A stretch of DNA of 64,000 bases, from contig CAWFAI010000010.1 of assembly GCA_963813725.1 (NCBI GenBank), positions 62,001 to 126,000 of the forward strand, given 5' to 3'. This stretch comes from VGBV01 sp963813725 (GTDB lineage Bacteria; Actinomycetota; Thermoleophilia; Solirubrobacterales; 70-9). Below the pieces are notes generated by a model, which was not told where the DNA came from, ran no database searches, and worked only from the letters and a program-made list of their open reading frames with translations. The position numbers and the translations under genes were made by a program. Shown here piece by piece: positions 33,393 to 42,551 of the stretch. The stretch's first letter is position 1, and every line of letters begins with the position of its first letter.

Positions 33393-33698
33393 ATGTATGC
33401 CCGGATCGCGCGGTTCGAGGGTGGAGACACGTCGCAGCTGGAAGCGGTGATAGACGGCGCAAGAGAGATGATCGACTCGAACTTCGATTCCCCGCCAGAA
33501 GGCATGGAGGGAGCGAAGGCGGTGTGGATGCTCGTCGATCGCGAGAACGCCCGAGGACTGGGAGTGACCCTCTTCGAGAACGAGGAGGATCTGCGCCGCG
33601 GCGATGAGGCACTCAACGCGATGTCCCCGGCGGTCGACGCCGGTCAGCGCCGTTCGAACGTCGAGATCTACGAGGTGCTCCACCGCAGGGAACGCTGA
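33393..33698 (+). CDS. Small antibiotic-biosynthesis-monooxygenase-like protein
   Basis: 101 residues from ATG at 33393, with GGAGGAGG upstream; the open frame extends 84 bp further without better signals. MYARIARFEGG start, then helix and strands ending SNVEIYEVLHR is the dimeric alpha-beta barrel (ABM/Dabb) arrangement seen in small actinobacterial proteins. No catalytic residues are evident. A TAGAGT hexamer at about 33351 could be the -10 with a 5' leader. Confidence 0.72.
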   Translation: MYARIARFEGGDTSQLEAVIDGAREMIDSNFDSPPEGMEGAKAVWMLVDRENARGLGVTLFENEEDLRRGDEALNAMSPAVDAGQRRSNVEIYEVLHRRER

Positions 33699-33865
33699 CG
33701 CCCTCATCCTGGCTCTCCCGCTCGTCCTCGTCAAAGGACAGGGCGAGGTCGCGGCCCACGGTAGCCTGACCGGCAGCCTGCCGCATCGGCGACCGCCCGC
33801 GTCCAAGCCGCGTTCTCTAGTCCGTCTGCTCCGCCAGCGGGTCGGGCACCGCGCGAGCGACGTAG
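33699..33865. other. Intergenic gap, nothing recognised
   Basis: Gap between the ABM-like gene and the convergent LLM gene. No clear hairpin with T-run or small gene was found. Confidence 0.4.
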
Positions 33866-34942
33866 CTATGCGGGCGAGGCCGCGCCGACCACCGAGGCCA
33901 TGCGCTCGACGGTGTGCAGGCGCTCGGAGGGCGTGGTCTGGACCGGCGAGATGATCAGGCGGTCGACCCCCTGGTCCTCGAAGGCCTTCACGCGCTCGGC
34001 GACCTCGTCCTCGGTGCCGATCATCGAGGTGGCCTCGACCAGCTCGTCCGGGATCGCCGCAAATGCTTCCTCGCGCTTGCCGTCCAGGTACAGGGACTGC
34101 ACCTCGTCGGCGGCGTCGCCGAAGCCGAAGCGGTGGGTCAGGTCGACGTAGAAGTTGGTCTTGCGCGAGCCCATGCCGCCCAGGTAGAGCAGCAGGCCCA
34201 TCTTGACCACGTTGCGGGCGGCGTCGAGGTCGCCGTCGATCGCCACCTGGACCGACGGCGAGACCGCGAAGTCCTCTCGCGAGCGTCCGCCCTTCTTCAG
34301 GCCCGCCTCGATGTGCTCGCCCCAGGCCGACTCCCACTCGTCCACCGAGAAGAAGATCGGGATCCAGCCGTCGGCGACCTCGGCGGCGAACTCGACCGAC
34401 TTGCGGCCGATCGCGCCGATGTAGATCGGGATGTGGTCGCGGACGGGATGGAAGTTGAGCTTCAGGGCCTTGCCCTGTCCGGTCACCCCCTCGCCCTCGG
34501 TCAAGGGCAGCGTCCAGTGCTCGCCCGAGTGCTCCAGCCGGCCCTCGCGCGCGACGATCTCCTTCACGATCTGGACGTACTCGCGCGTGCGCCCCCATGG
34601 CTTCGCGTAGGGCACGCCGTACCAGCCCTCGGAGACCTGCGGGCCCGACGGGCCGAAGCCGAAGAGGAAGCGCCCGCCGGAGAGGGCGTCGATCGTGGCC
34701 CCCGCCATCGCCGCCGCCGCAGGGGGCCGCGCCGGAACCTGAAGGATCGCCGCGCCGAGCTGGATCGTCTCGGTCTTCGCAGCGAGGTACGCGAGCACGC
34801 TGACGGCGTCCGAGCCGTAGGACTCCGCCACCCAGACCGAATCGAAGCCGGCCTTCTCGACCGCGCGCGTGATTTCGACCGCCTCGTCGCCCTGGGGCCC
34901 GATCCCCCAGTAGCCGAGGTTTAACCCGAGCTTCAAGGACAC
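33866..34942 (-). CDS. LLM class F420-dependent oxidoreductase (second)
   Basis: 358 residues from GTG at 34942 (7 nt after TAGGGT), giving MSLKLGLNLGYWGIGPQGD, a frequent start in the F420-dependent TIGR03559 group. Other marks: AVEKAGFDSVWVAESYGSDA, AAILQVPARPPAAAAM, and FLFGFGPSGPQVSEGWYG plus the substrate-domain IPIYIGAIGRKSVEFAAEV. It is not closely alike to the protein at 17315. Likely acts with F420 in an unknown redox step. Confidence 0.88.
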   Translation of the reverse strand: MSLKLGLNLGYWGIGPQGDEAVEITRAVEKAGFDSVWVAESYGSDAVSVLAYLAAKTETIQLGAAILQVPARPPAAAAMAGATIDALSGGRFLFGFGPSGPQVSEGWYGVPYAKPWGRTREYVQIVKEIVAREGRLEHSGEHWTLPLTEGEGVTGQGKALKLNFHPVRDHIPIYIGAIGRKSVEFAAEVADGWIPIFFSVDEWESAWGEHIEAGLKKGGRSREDFAVSPSVQVAIDGDLDAARNVVKMGLLLYLGGMGSRKTNFYVDLTHRFGFGDAADEVQSLYLDGKREEAFAAIPDELVEATSMIGTEDEVAERVKAFEDQGVDRLIISPVQTTPSERLHTVERMASVVGAASPA

Positions 34943-35029
34943 GCGCGCAACCCTAGATGATGGGCGGCTTCGGCCGCCTAGTCGTTTCTGAGGTGATCCA
35001 GGGCCGCCGGTGGGCCGATAGGAAGGGGT

Positions 35030-35218
35030 ATGACCGAGCAGCAGATGACGTTCAGGGCGGAGCAGGCCGAGCAGCTCAAGCAGCGCTACTCGGAGCTGGA
35101 GGCCGAGCGCGAGCGCGCCGGACTCTACGAGGAGGCGCTGGAAGCGCGGCGGATGCTCCACGAGCAGGAGGCCGCCGCGATCTACTGGCGCTCCCGCGCG
35201 GAGGGCGCCACGCCGTAA
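35030..35218 (+). CDS. Small coiled-coil protein (62 aa)
   Basis: 62 residues beginning MTEQQMTFRAEQAEQLKQRY with GGAAGGGG before the ATG. Almost entirely charged helix with heptad spacing (LEAERERAGLYEEALEARR). No signal peptide. It precedes the P-type ATPase gene by 41 bp; link unknown. Confidence 0.65.
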   Translation: MTEQQMTFRAEQAEQLKQRYSELEAERERAGLYEEALEARRMLHEQEAAAIYWRSRAEGATP

Positions 35219-35259
35219 CCGCTTGGTTCACGCCGCCCCGCTTCGCTATCAATGGCGGG

Positions 35260-37773
35260 GTGAGCGCCGAGAGCCATCCGGGAGGCCTGTCCGGCCGAGA
35301 GGCCGCCAAGCGCCTGCAGAAGCTCGGGCCGGCCGAGGACACCGACAGCCGTTCGGTCGCGAGCATCGTCGCCGGAAACGTCTTCACGCTGTTCAACGCG
35401 ATCATCGGCGTCTTCTTCATCGTCATCCTGGGGCTGGGGCTGTTCGCCGATGCGCTGTTCGGCTTCATCGCGATCATCAACAGCTACATCGGCATCCGCC
35501 AGGAGCTGAAGGCGAAGGAGACGCTGGAGAGCCTTGCGCTGCTGGTCGCGCCCCGGGCCAAAGCGATCCGCGACGGCGCCATCGTCGAGGTGCACGCGGA
35601 CGAGGTGGTGCCCGGCGACTTCGTGCGGGTCGAGCCCGGCGACCAGCTGGTAGCCGACGGCGAGGTGATCGAGAGCCGGGGGCTGACCCTGGACGAGTCG
35701 ATGCTGACCGGCGAAGCCGATGGCGTCCGCAAGCGGCCCGGCCAGAGGGCGCTGTCGGGATCTTTCGCGATCGCGGGCTCGGGCTACTACGAGGTGGATG
35801 CGGTCCGCGAGGACAGCCACGCGGCCAAGGTCGCGGGCGAGGCTCGTCAGTTCCGCCATCCCCCCTCCCCGCTGCAGGAGGAGGTGAACCAGGTGCTGAA
35901 GGCCTGCACCTGGCTGCTGATCCCGCTGGCGGCGATCCTGATCTTCGCCCTGATCGCCCGCGAGACCCCGCGCGACGAGGCCGCGCAGACCGCGACGGCC
36001 GGCCTCATCACCCTGATCCCGGAGGGGCTGGTGCTGCTGATGAGCGTCACCCTCGCCGTCGCCGCCGTCCGGCTGGCCCGGGTCAACACCCTGGTCCAGC
36101 AGATGGCGGCAACCGAGTCGCTGGCGGCCGTGGACACGATCTGCGTGGACAAGACCGGCACGCTCACGACCGGCGAGCTGAGGCTGGTGGCGATCGAGGT
36201 CGCCGACGACTCCGAGAGCGCGACCGCGCAGAAGGCGCTGGCGCGCTTCGCCGCCAGCTCGGGCGAGCGCAACCGAACCCTCGAGGCCGTCGCCCAGCGG
36301 TTCCCCGGCAGCGCCGAGCGCGTCTCGGCCGAGGTGCCCTTCAGCTCGGAGTGGAAGTGGAGCGGGCTGACCCTGGGCGGCAGCCGCGGCGAGACCTTCG
36401 TGCTGGGAGCCCCGGACATGATGATGGCCCGCGGCTCGCTGTCTCTGCCGGTGCCGCTGCTGAAGAGCCTGGAGGCGCACACCCGCTCGGGCCGCAGGGT
36501 GGTCGCCTTCGGCCGCGCCTCGGGCGGCCTGCCCTCGAACCCCGCTGCCGAGCCGATGCCGCCGATCACCCCCCTGGCGCTGATCGTGATGGAGGAAACG
36601 CTGCGGCCCGACGCGCGCGAGACGATCGAGTTCATGCGCTCGCAGCAGGTGGACCTGAAGCTGATCTCGGGGGACGCCCCTGAGACCGTGACGGCGGTCG
36701 CCTCGGCGGTCGGGGTGCCGGCCGGAGCGGGGGTCATCACCGGGGACCAGCTGCCGGGTGACCGCGGCTCGCTGGGCGAGGTGGCCGAGCGCAACACGAT
36801 CTTCTGCCGCATCAGCCCCGAGCAGAAGAAGGGGCTGGTGTCGGCCCTGGCCGACCGCGGCCGCTTCACGGCGATGATCGGCGACGGCGTCAACGACGTG
36901 CCGGCGCTGAAGCGGGCGCGGATGGCCGTGGCGATGGGATCGGGCAGCCAGATCACCAAGGGAGTTGCGGACATCGTCTTGTTGGAGGACGAGTTCTCGC
37001 GGCTGCCACGCGCGGTCGCCGAAGGCCGGCGCATCGCCCGCAACATCCACCGCCTCGGCCGGCTCTACCTGACCAAGACGGTCTACGCGGCGGCGCTGAT
37101 CCTGGTGGTCTCGGTGCCGGGCTTCGCCTTCCCCTTCCTGCCGCGCCACCTGACGATCGCCGCCTTCCTCACGATCGGGATCCCCTCCTTCGTGCTGGCG
37201 CTGGCGCCCAGCGACGGCCCGCTCTACCGCGGGCGGCTGCTGCGCGCGCTGGCGGCCTTCGCCGTCCCCGCGGGCGTCGCGATCGCGGTCGCCTCGCTGG
37301 CGAGCTTCTTCCTGGTGGACACCGTCTTCGGCGGCGGGCTGGAAGAGGGGCGGACCGCCGCGACGACGACGCTGGTCGTCCTCGGCCTCTGCTTCATCCT
37401 GCTGCTCGAGCGCGGGCCCGGCCGCGAGCACATCGCGATCCAGAGCTACATGCTGGCGCTGGTCGCGACGCTCGGCGCGCTCTACGCGCTGGCGCTGGCG
37501 GTCGAGCCGCTGCGCGAGTTCTTCGAGCTGACCCCGCTGGCGGGGGGCGAGCTGTTCCTGTCGCTGCTGTCGGCCGCGGGCGGCCTGGTGCTGGCGAGCG
37601 CGATCTGGAGGCTGCCCGCGATCGAGCGCCTGGAGCAGGAGGTCGAAGAGCAGTCCCCGCCGGACGAGGAGAGGACCGCGGCGGGACGGATGCCCGCGCC
37701 CACCACCGCCCGCGCGGCCAAGCAGGCGGCGGCGCGCGGAGCGGCGCAAACCGAGACCATGCCCGAGCAATGA
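35260..37773 (+). CDS. CtpE-like cation-transporting P-type ATPase
   Basis: 837 residues from GTG at 35260 (a longer frame runs upstream through the 62-aa gene and is unlikely). No N-terminal metal-binding domain. Motifs: TGEAD actuator (LDESMLTGEADGV; TGES-type), PEGL in membrane helix 4 (LIPEGLVLLMSVTLAV), phosphorylation site CVDKTGTLT (Asp near residue 297), and GDGVNDVPALKRARMAVAMGSG hinge. The order, short length, and LTIAAFLTIGIPSFVLALAPS ending resemble mycobacterial CtpE, a calcium importer, so calcium is the best guess for the ion. Overlaps the next gene by 4 bp (ATGA). Confidence 0.9.
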   Translation: MSAESHPGGLSGREAAKRLQKLGPAEDTDSRSVASIVAGNVFTLFNAIIGVFFIVILGLGLFADALFGFIAIINSYIGIRQELKAKETLESLALLVAPRAKAIRDGAIVEVHADEVVPGDFVRVEPGDQLVADGEVIESRGLTLDESMLTGEADGVRKRPGQRALSGSFAIAGSGYYEVDAVREDSHAAKVAGEARQFRHPPSPLQEEVNQVLKACTWLLIPLAAILIFALIARETPRDEAAQTATAGLITLIPEGLVLLMSVTLAVAAVRLARVNTLVQQMAATESLAAVDTICVDKTGTLTTGELRLVAIEVADDSESATAQKALARFAASSGERNRTLEAVAQRFPGSAERVSAEVPFSSEWKWSGLTLGGSRGETFVLGAPDMMMARGSLSLPVPLLKSLEAHTRSGRRVVAFGRASGGLPSNPAAEPMPPITPLALIVMEETLRPDARETIEFMRSQQVDLKLISGDAPETVTAVASAVGVPAGAGVITGDQLPGDRGSLGEVAERNTIFCRISPEQKKGLVSALADRGRFTAMIGDGVNDVPALKRARMAVAMGSGSQITKGVADIVLLEDEFSRLPRAVAEGRRIARNIHRLGRLYLTKTVYAAALILVVSVPGFAFPFLPRHLTIAAFLTIGIPSFVLALAPSDGPLYRGRLLRALAAFAVPAGVAIAVASLASFFLVDTVFGGGLEEGRTAATTTLVVLGLCFILLLERGPGREHIAIQSYMLALVATLGALYALALAVEPLREFFELTPLAGGELFLSLLSAAGGLVLASAIWRLPAIERLEQEVEEQSPPDEERTAAGRMPAPTTARAAKQAAARGAAQTETMPEQ

Positions 37774-38414
37774 GCACCGCGGTCATCTTCGACATCGACG
37801 GCACCCTGGTGGACAGCAACTACCAGCACGCCCTGGCCTGGTACCGCGCCTTCCGCCAACACGACGTGGTTCTGCCCCTGTGGCGCATCCACCGCGCGAT
37901 CGGAATGGGCGGCGACAAGCTGATCGAGGCGCTCGCGGGCGCGGACGTCGAGCGCGAGAAGGGGGACGACGTCCGCTCGGCGGAGGGCCCGCTGTACAAG
38001 GAGATGATCGACGAGGTGGAGCCCTTCGAGGGAGCCCGGGAGCTGCTGGCCGAGCTGGCCGACGCCGGCCGCACCGTGATCCTCTCCTCCTCGGCCAAGG
38101 AGGACGAGGTCGAGCACTACGTTGACCTGCTGGGCGCGCGCGAGGGCGTCGCGGGCTGGACGAGCTCGGGCGACGTCGAGCAGACCAAGCCCGATGCCGA
38201 CCTGGTGGAGGTGGCCCTGGAGAAGGCCGGGACGCGCGAGGCGGTGATGGTGGGCGACTCGGTCTGGGACGCCGAGGCCGCGAAGCGAGCCGGGATCGCC
38301 ACCGTGGGGGTGGTCAGCGGCGGCACCTCGGCGCCCGAGCTGCGCGCCGCCGGCGCGGCCGAGGTGCTCGAGTCGGTGGCTGAGCTGCGCGAGCGGCCGG
38401 AGCTGCTGGCATGA
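37770..38414 (+). CDS. HAD family hydrolase (phosphoglycolate phosphatase-like)
   Basis: 214 residues with all four HAD motifs: I FDIDGTLVDSN, II VILSSSA, III K in TSSGDVEQTKPD, IV MVGDSVWDAEAAKRAG. A helical cap (about 18-85) is of the C1 type. Substrate unknown; phosphoglycolate or sugar phosphate is possible. Starts within the stop of the ATPase gene and its own stop overlaps the pyruvate kinase start (ATGA), so the three genes are translated together. Confidence 0.9.
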   Translation: MSTAVIFDIDGTLVDSNYQHALAWYRAFRQHDVVLPLWRIHRAIGMGGDKLIEALAGADVEREKGDDVRSAEGPLYKEMIDEVEPFEGARELLAELADAGRTVILSSSAKEDEVEHYVDLLGAREGVAGWTSSGDVEQTKPDADLVEVALEKAGTREAVMVGDSVWDAEAAKRAGIATVGVVSGGTSAPELRAAGAAEVLESVAELRERPELLA

Positions 38415-39872
38415 GCGCCGCCGCGAGCACACCGGATAGCGGCCCTCGCCGCACCAAGATCGTCGCCACGGTCGGGCCCGCCAGCCGCGAGCCGGCCGTG
38501 CTGCGCGAGCTGATCGAGGCGGGCGTGGACTTCTTCCGGCTCAACTTCAGCCACGGCAGCGCCCCGGAGCACGCCGAGAACGTGACCAGGATCCGCGAGG
38601 CCTCGAAGGAGCTGGGCGTCGAGATCGGGGTCATGGGCGACCTGCCCGGGCCGAAGCTGCGGCTGGGCGACCTGGAGGACGGCGTCGCGGTGCTGCACTC
38701 CGGCTCGACGGCCACGCTGCACGGCCAGGGAGACGGCGGCCCGCCCGGCAACGCCGAGCGCCTGCCGGTGCAGTGGGAGGGCATCGCCGCCGCCGTGCAG
38801 CCCGGCGATCCGATCTTCCTCGCCGACGGCCGGGTCCGGCTGCGGGTCACGGGCGTCGAGGGTGACGAGATCAGCGTCGAGGTCGAGGCGGGCGGTGCGG
38901 TCAGCTCCCACCAGGGCGTGAACCTGCCCGGGGCGGACGCCGACCTGCCCGAGTCGGGCGCCGAGGACGCAGCCTGGATCGACTTCGCATGCGAGAACGG
39001 GATCGACCTGCTCGCGGTCTCCTTCGTGCGCCGCCCCAGCGACCTCGAGCAAGCGTCCGCGCAGACGATCCGGCAGCGAGGCGCCGACATCCCGTTGATC
39101 GCCAAGATCGAGAAGCCCCAGGCGGCCGCGCGCGCCGAGGAGATCATCGAGGCCGCCGAGAGCGGGATCATGGTCGCGCGCGGCGACCTGGGGGTCGAGC
39201 TTCCGATCGAGGAGGTGCCCGAGGCCCAGAAGCGGCTGATCTCGCTGGCCGGCAGGGCATCGAAGCCCGCGATCACCGCGACGCAGATGCTGGCGACGAT
39301 GGTGAAGGCGAGCCGCCCCACCCGCGCCGAGGTGACCGACGTCGCCAACGCGATCTTCGACGGCACCGACGCGGTGATGCTCTCCGAGGAGACCGCCGTC
39401 GGCGAGCACGTCGTCGAGGCCGTTCGGGTGATGGACCGGGTCGCGCGCGCCGCCGAGCGCCAGCTCCCCTACGGCGAGTGGCTCTACAACCGCGTCGAGG
39501 AGGGCGAGCGCGACGTCGCCGAGACGGTCGCGCAGGTGGCGGTCGCCGCCACCTACCGGCTCGACCTGGCGGCGATCGTGGTCCCGACCGGCTCCGGGCG
39601 AACGCCGCGCCTGATCTCGGCCTTTCGCCCGCGGGTGCCGGTGCTCGCGGTCTCCTCGCGGATCGAGACCGTGCGGCGCATGAACCTGCTGTTCGGCGTC
39701 CGCGCCGTGCAGGCCGAGCCCTGGGAGAGCCTGCGACAGCTGCTCGACGACTGCGCCGCGCTGGCCCGCGACGGCGGGCCACGCGAAGCCCGGCGACCTG
39801 ATCGCCGTCACCGCGGGCCTCCCCAGCCAGGAGCTGGGAACGAACCTTTTCGAGGTCCACCGGGTTCCATAG
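38411..39872 (+). CDS. pyk: Pyruvate kinase, frameshifted near the C-terminus
   Basis: Start MSAAASTPDSGPRRTKIVAT with VGPASREPAVLRELIEAG and the active-site region LIAKIEKPQAAARAEEI, then IMVARGDLGVELP and KPAITATQMLATM, all diagnostic. Near 39780 the frame breaks; the third frame continues KPGDLIAVTAGLPSQELGTN to a stop at 39872, the usual ending. Without correction the frame would run 71 bp longer with an unrelated Arg/Pro-rich tail. Final step of glycolysis: phosphoenolpyruvate plus ADP to pyruvate plus ATP. Confidence 0.92.
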
Positions 39873-39901
39873 CCCGTGGACGCCGGCGCCGCCCCCTTGA
39901 A

Positions 39902-39924
39902 GATGTTGACTTTGCCCCAACATC
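39902..39924 (+). promoter_or_regulatory. Operator-like dyad before the copper-type protein gene
   Basis: GATGTTG (39902-39908) and CAACATC (39918-39924) form a perfect 7-bp inverted repeat with a 9-nt spacer. It lies 14 bp upstream of a TATAAA hexamer (39939-39944) and overlaps a TTGACT. It is placed where a repressor or activator of the following gene would bind. Confidence 0.55.
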
Positions 39925-39938
39925 GCCCCGCCCTGCGC

Positions 39939-39944
39939 TATAAA
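39939..39944 (+). promoter_or_regulatory. -10 hexamer TATAAA
   Basis: A TATAAA in otherwise GC-rich sequence, 7 bp before the GTG at 39951. It is one of the best -10 matches in the window. Confidence 0.55.
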
Positions 39945-39950
39945 GAGGGC

Positions 39951-41572
39951 GTGGCGAAGGAGAGCACGGGAGAGGAAGAGGAGCTGGAGGGTCCTACTCG
40001 CCCTCGCGGCGGGCATCTGCGCGCTCGCGCTGGCGCCCGCGGGGGCCGCGGCCGCCGACCCCGTCAAGGGCTGCACCCAGACGAGCGGCGGCGATCCTGA
40101 CCTCGTGGAGACGGAGTGGACCTGCTACTCGGATCCGACCAGCGTCTCCGGATACGAGGTGAAGCGCGGGGTCGTTGACATTCCCAAGCCCGCGGGCCTC
40201 GAGGGCAACATCACCCGCATGGAGGTCGACGTCGCCGACGGCAACGGCCCGGTGCCGATCAGCCGCCTGATGCTGCACCACATCGTCTTCTTCAACGCCG
40301 GACCCGGCAAGAACGACTCCGCCTGCGGCGGCAATGAGCGCTTCTACGGCGCCGGCGAGGAGCGCCTGAAGATGAGCTTCCCCGACGGCTACGGGTACAA
40401 GCTCGACACCACCGACAACTGGTACGCCGTCTACATGTACATGAACCACCGCGCCCAGACCGACAAGGGCTGGATCAAGTACTCGTTCACCGTCGATCCC
40501 GGACCCGCTGATCCGCTCGACGCGCTCCTACTGGCTCGACGTCGGCAACTGCGCCTTCGACCCGATCTACAACGTGCCCGGGGTCGAGCAGCCCCAGCTT
40601 CCCAACTGCTCGAAGCTCCGCAAGGCCGCGAAGAGGAAGGACACCAAGAAGGCCAGGCGCAAGGCCAAGAGCTGCGAGAAGAAGGCCAAGACCATCCGCG
40701 CCGCGATGCCGACCGAGGCGAGCCACGTCAACAGCAAGGACGTCAAGTCCAAGCACGACGGCTGGATCGTCACGGGCGCGGGCCACGTCCACGGCGGCGC
40801 CAAGGAGCTGAACCTGACCAAGCCGACGTGCCCGGGCAACCCCGAGGTCGCCGAGTCGATTCCCACCTGGGGCAACCCCGACCACGCCTTCTACAACGTG
40901 AAGCCGATCCTGCACGAGCCCGGCCCGGTCGGCATGAGCGCCTTCCGGGCCCCCGATGCGACCGCGGATCCCAACGACATCCCAGGTATCCCGGTGGCCA
41001 ACAACCAGACCATTCGGCTCAACTCGGTCTATGACGACCTGCAGCCCCACACCCGGGTGATGGGCATCTACGTCGTCTACGTGGCGCCGCGCCTGGGGAG
41101 CGACCCGCCGATCGACCAGTGCGGCGGCCCACCCCCCGGCACCTTGGTCGGGCCCGGCACCGACGTCCCCGGCCGCCCCGGGCCCGTGCCCTTCAAGGTC
41201 CCGCTGACCGGCCTGGACTCGAACCTGAACGCGATCGAGATCGACGGGCCGCCAGGCGACTTCAAGACCCTTTCCAGCGGCGCGACGATCACGGTCGGCG
41301 ACCGCTTCTTCAGCGAGCCGAACGTGAAGATCACGCCCGGCACCACCCTCAACTACTCCTTCACCGGCAACGAGCAGCACAACCTGACGCTGGCCAACGG
41401 CCCGCTCGGGATCGGCTCGCCCGACGCCAACGACGGCTACGTCTACAGCCAGAAGTTCGACCGCCCCGGCACCTATCGCTTCTTCTGCGGCCTCCACCCC
41501 GTGCAGATGACCGAGCGGGTCGTGGTCGAGAACCCCAAGAAGAAGAAAAAGAAGAAGAAGCAGAAGAAGTAG
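39951..41572 (+). CDS. Secreted copper-type protein: Nod19/PHM-like domain plus C-terminal cupredoxin (frameshifted)
   Basis: Reconstructed from two frames. Signal peptide: RKRSWRVLLALAAGICALAL then AAAADPVKGC; the proper start is unclear (GTG at 39951 is in another frame). N-domain (to about 40505) has SRLMLHHIVFFNAGPG and NWYAVYMYMNHRAQ, like SURNod19 or peptidylglycine monooxygenase-type copper domains. After a frame break near 40507 come SYWLDVGNCAFDPIYNVPG, a Lys-rich insert (about 40610-40710) and GAGHVHGGAKELNL. The C-terminal domain ends YRFFCGLHPVQMTERV with HNLTL earlier: His, Cys, His, Met as in a blue-copper site. The last 11 residues are almost all Lys. Possibly a copper oxidase or electron carrier outside the cell. 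Confidence 0.75.
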
Positions 41573-41584
41573 CGGCGCCGGCTG

Positions 41585-41600
41585 CGATAGCCGCGGCCAG
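41585..41600 (+). terminator. Short hairpin after the copper-type gene
   Basis: CGGCT-GCGAT-AGCCG is a 5-bp stem shortly after the stop codon and before the ABC transporter start. No T-run follows; weak candidate. Confidence 0.3.
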
Positions 41601-41617
41601 GTCGCTTTACTAGGGGC

Positions 41618-42538
41618 ATGACCTCGTCAGGCCTCGACGGCGCCCGCGCGCCCGCGATCTCGATCAGCGGCGCCGTCAAGCGCTTCGGCGAGATCACCGC
41701 GGTGGACGGGCTCGACCTCGATGTCCCCCAGGGCATCTGCCTCGGCCTGCTGGGCCCGAACGGCGCCGGCAAGTCGACGACGATGCGGATGCTGACCGGG
41801 CAGGTGATCGCCAACGAGGGCGAGATCCGCGTCTTCGAGCACGTGCTGCCGGGCGACTCGAAGCAGGCGCGGGCCCGGATGGGGGTGGTCCCCCAGCTCG
41901 ACAACCTCGACGTGGACGTCACCGTCGAGGACAACCTCGCCGTCTATTCGCGCCTGTACCGGGTCAAGGACGTGCGCGAGGCCGTCGATCGCGGGCTTGC
42001 CCTGGCGCGGCTGACCGAGCGCCGCCGCGAGGAGGTCGACAAGCTCTCGGGCGGCATGCGCCGCCGCCTGCTGCTGGCCCGCGGCCTGGTCCACGAGCCC
42101 GAGCTGCTGCTGCTGGACGAGCCGACCGTGGGCCTGGACCCCCAGATCCGCACCGAGCTGTGGTCGCTGATCGACAGCCTGCGCTCGCGCGGCAAGACGA
42201 TCCTGATGTCGACCCACTACATCGAGGAGGCCGAGCGCCTGGCCGACGAGGTCGCCGTCATGCACCACGGCAAGGTGATCGCTCGCGCCACCCCCGCCCA
42301 GCTGATCGCCGAGCACGCCGGGCGCGAAACCGCCGAGCTCTATGGGCCTCCGGACCGGCTGGCCGAGGCGCGGGCGCTCGCAGAGAGCGAAGGACTCACG
42401 GTCCGTCCCGCCGGTCCCGCGATCGCGATCGTCGGCTCCGAGAACGCGACCAACGGCGCCGTGCCCGACGACGCGATCCGTCGCGCCGCCACGCTGGAGG
42501 ACGTGTTCGTGATCCTCACGGGCGAGGAGGCCGAGTGA
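41618..42538 (+). CDS. ABC transporter ATP-binding protein (NodI/DRA type)
   Basis: 306 residues: Walker A LLGPNGAGKSTTMRML, Q-loop VVPQLDNLD, signature LSGGMRRRLLLARGL, Walker B LLLLDEPTVGLDP, H-loop MSTHY. The length and the GVVPQLDNLDVDVTVEDNL segment are typical of NodI-type lipo-oligosaccharide or drug export ATPases. The C-terminal part (about 230-306) is the usual DUF4162-type extension. Works with the permease encoded next. Confidence 0.93.
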   Translation: MTSSGLDGARAPAISISGAVKRFGEITAVDGLDLDVPQGICLGLLGPNGAGKSTTMRMLTGQVIANEGEIRVFEHVLPGDSKQARARMGVVPQLDNLDVDVTVEDNLAVYSRLYRVKDVREAVDRGLALARLTERRREEVDKLSGGMRRRLLLARGLVHEPELLLLDEPTVGLDPQIRTELWSLIDSLRSRGKTILMSTHYIEEAERLADEVAVMHHGKVIARATPAQLIAEHAGRETAELYGPPDRLAEARALAESEGLTVRPAGPAIAIVGSENATNGAVPDDAIRRAATLEDVFVILTGEEAE

Positions 42539-42551
42539 TCAGCCTCCGTAT

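Noticed and set aside
35182..37770. Long minus-strand open frame (over 860 codons) opposite the P-type ATPase.
   Set aside because: The plus strand encodes a complete P-type ATPase with all motifs; the reverse product is Arg/Gln/His-rich and has no recognisable domain.
39872..39943. 71-bp longer pyruvate kinase ending in the uncorrected frame.
   Set aside because: The extended tail is Arg/Pro-rich and unlike the family, while another frame gives the normal pyruvate kinase C-terminus and stop at 39872.
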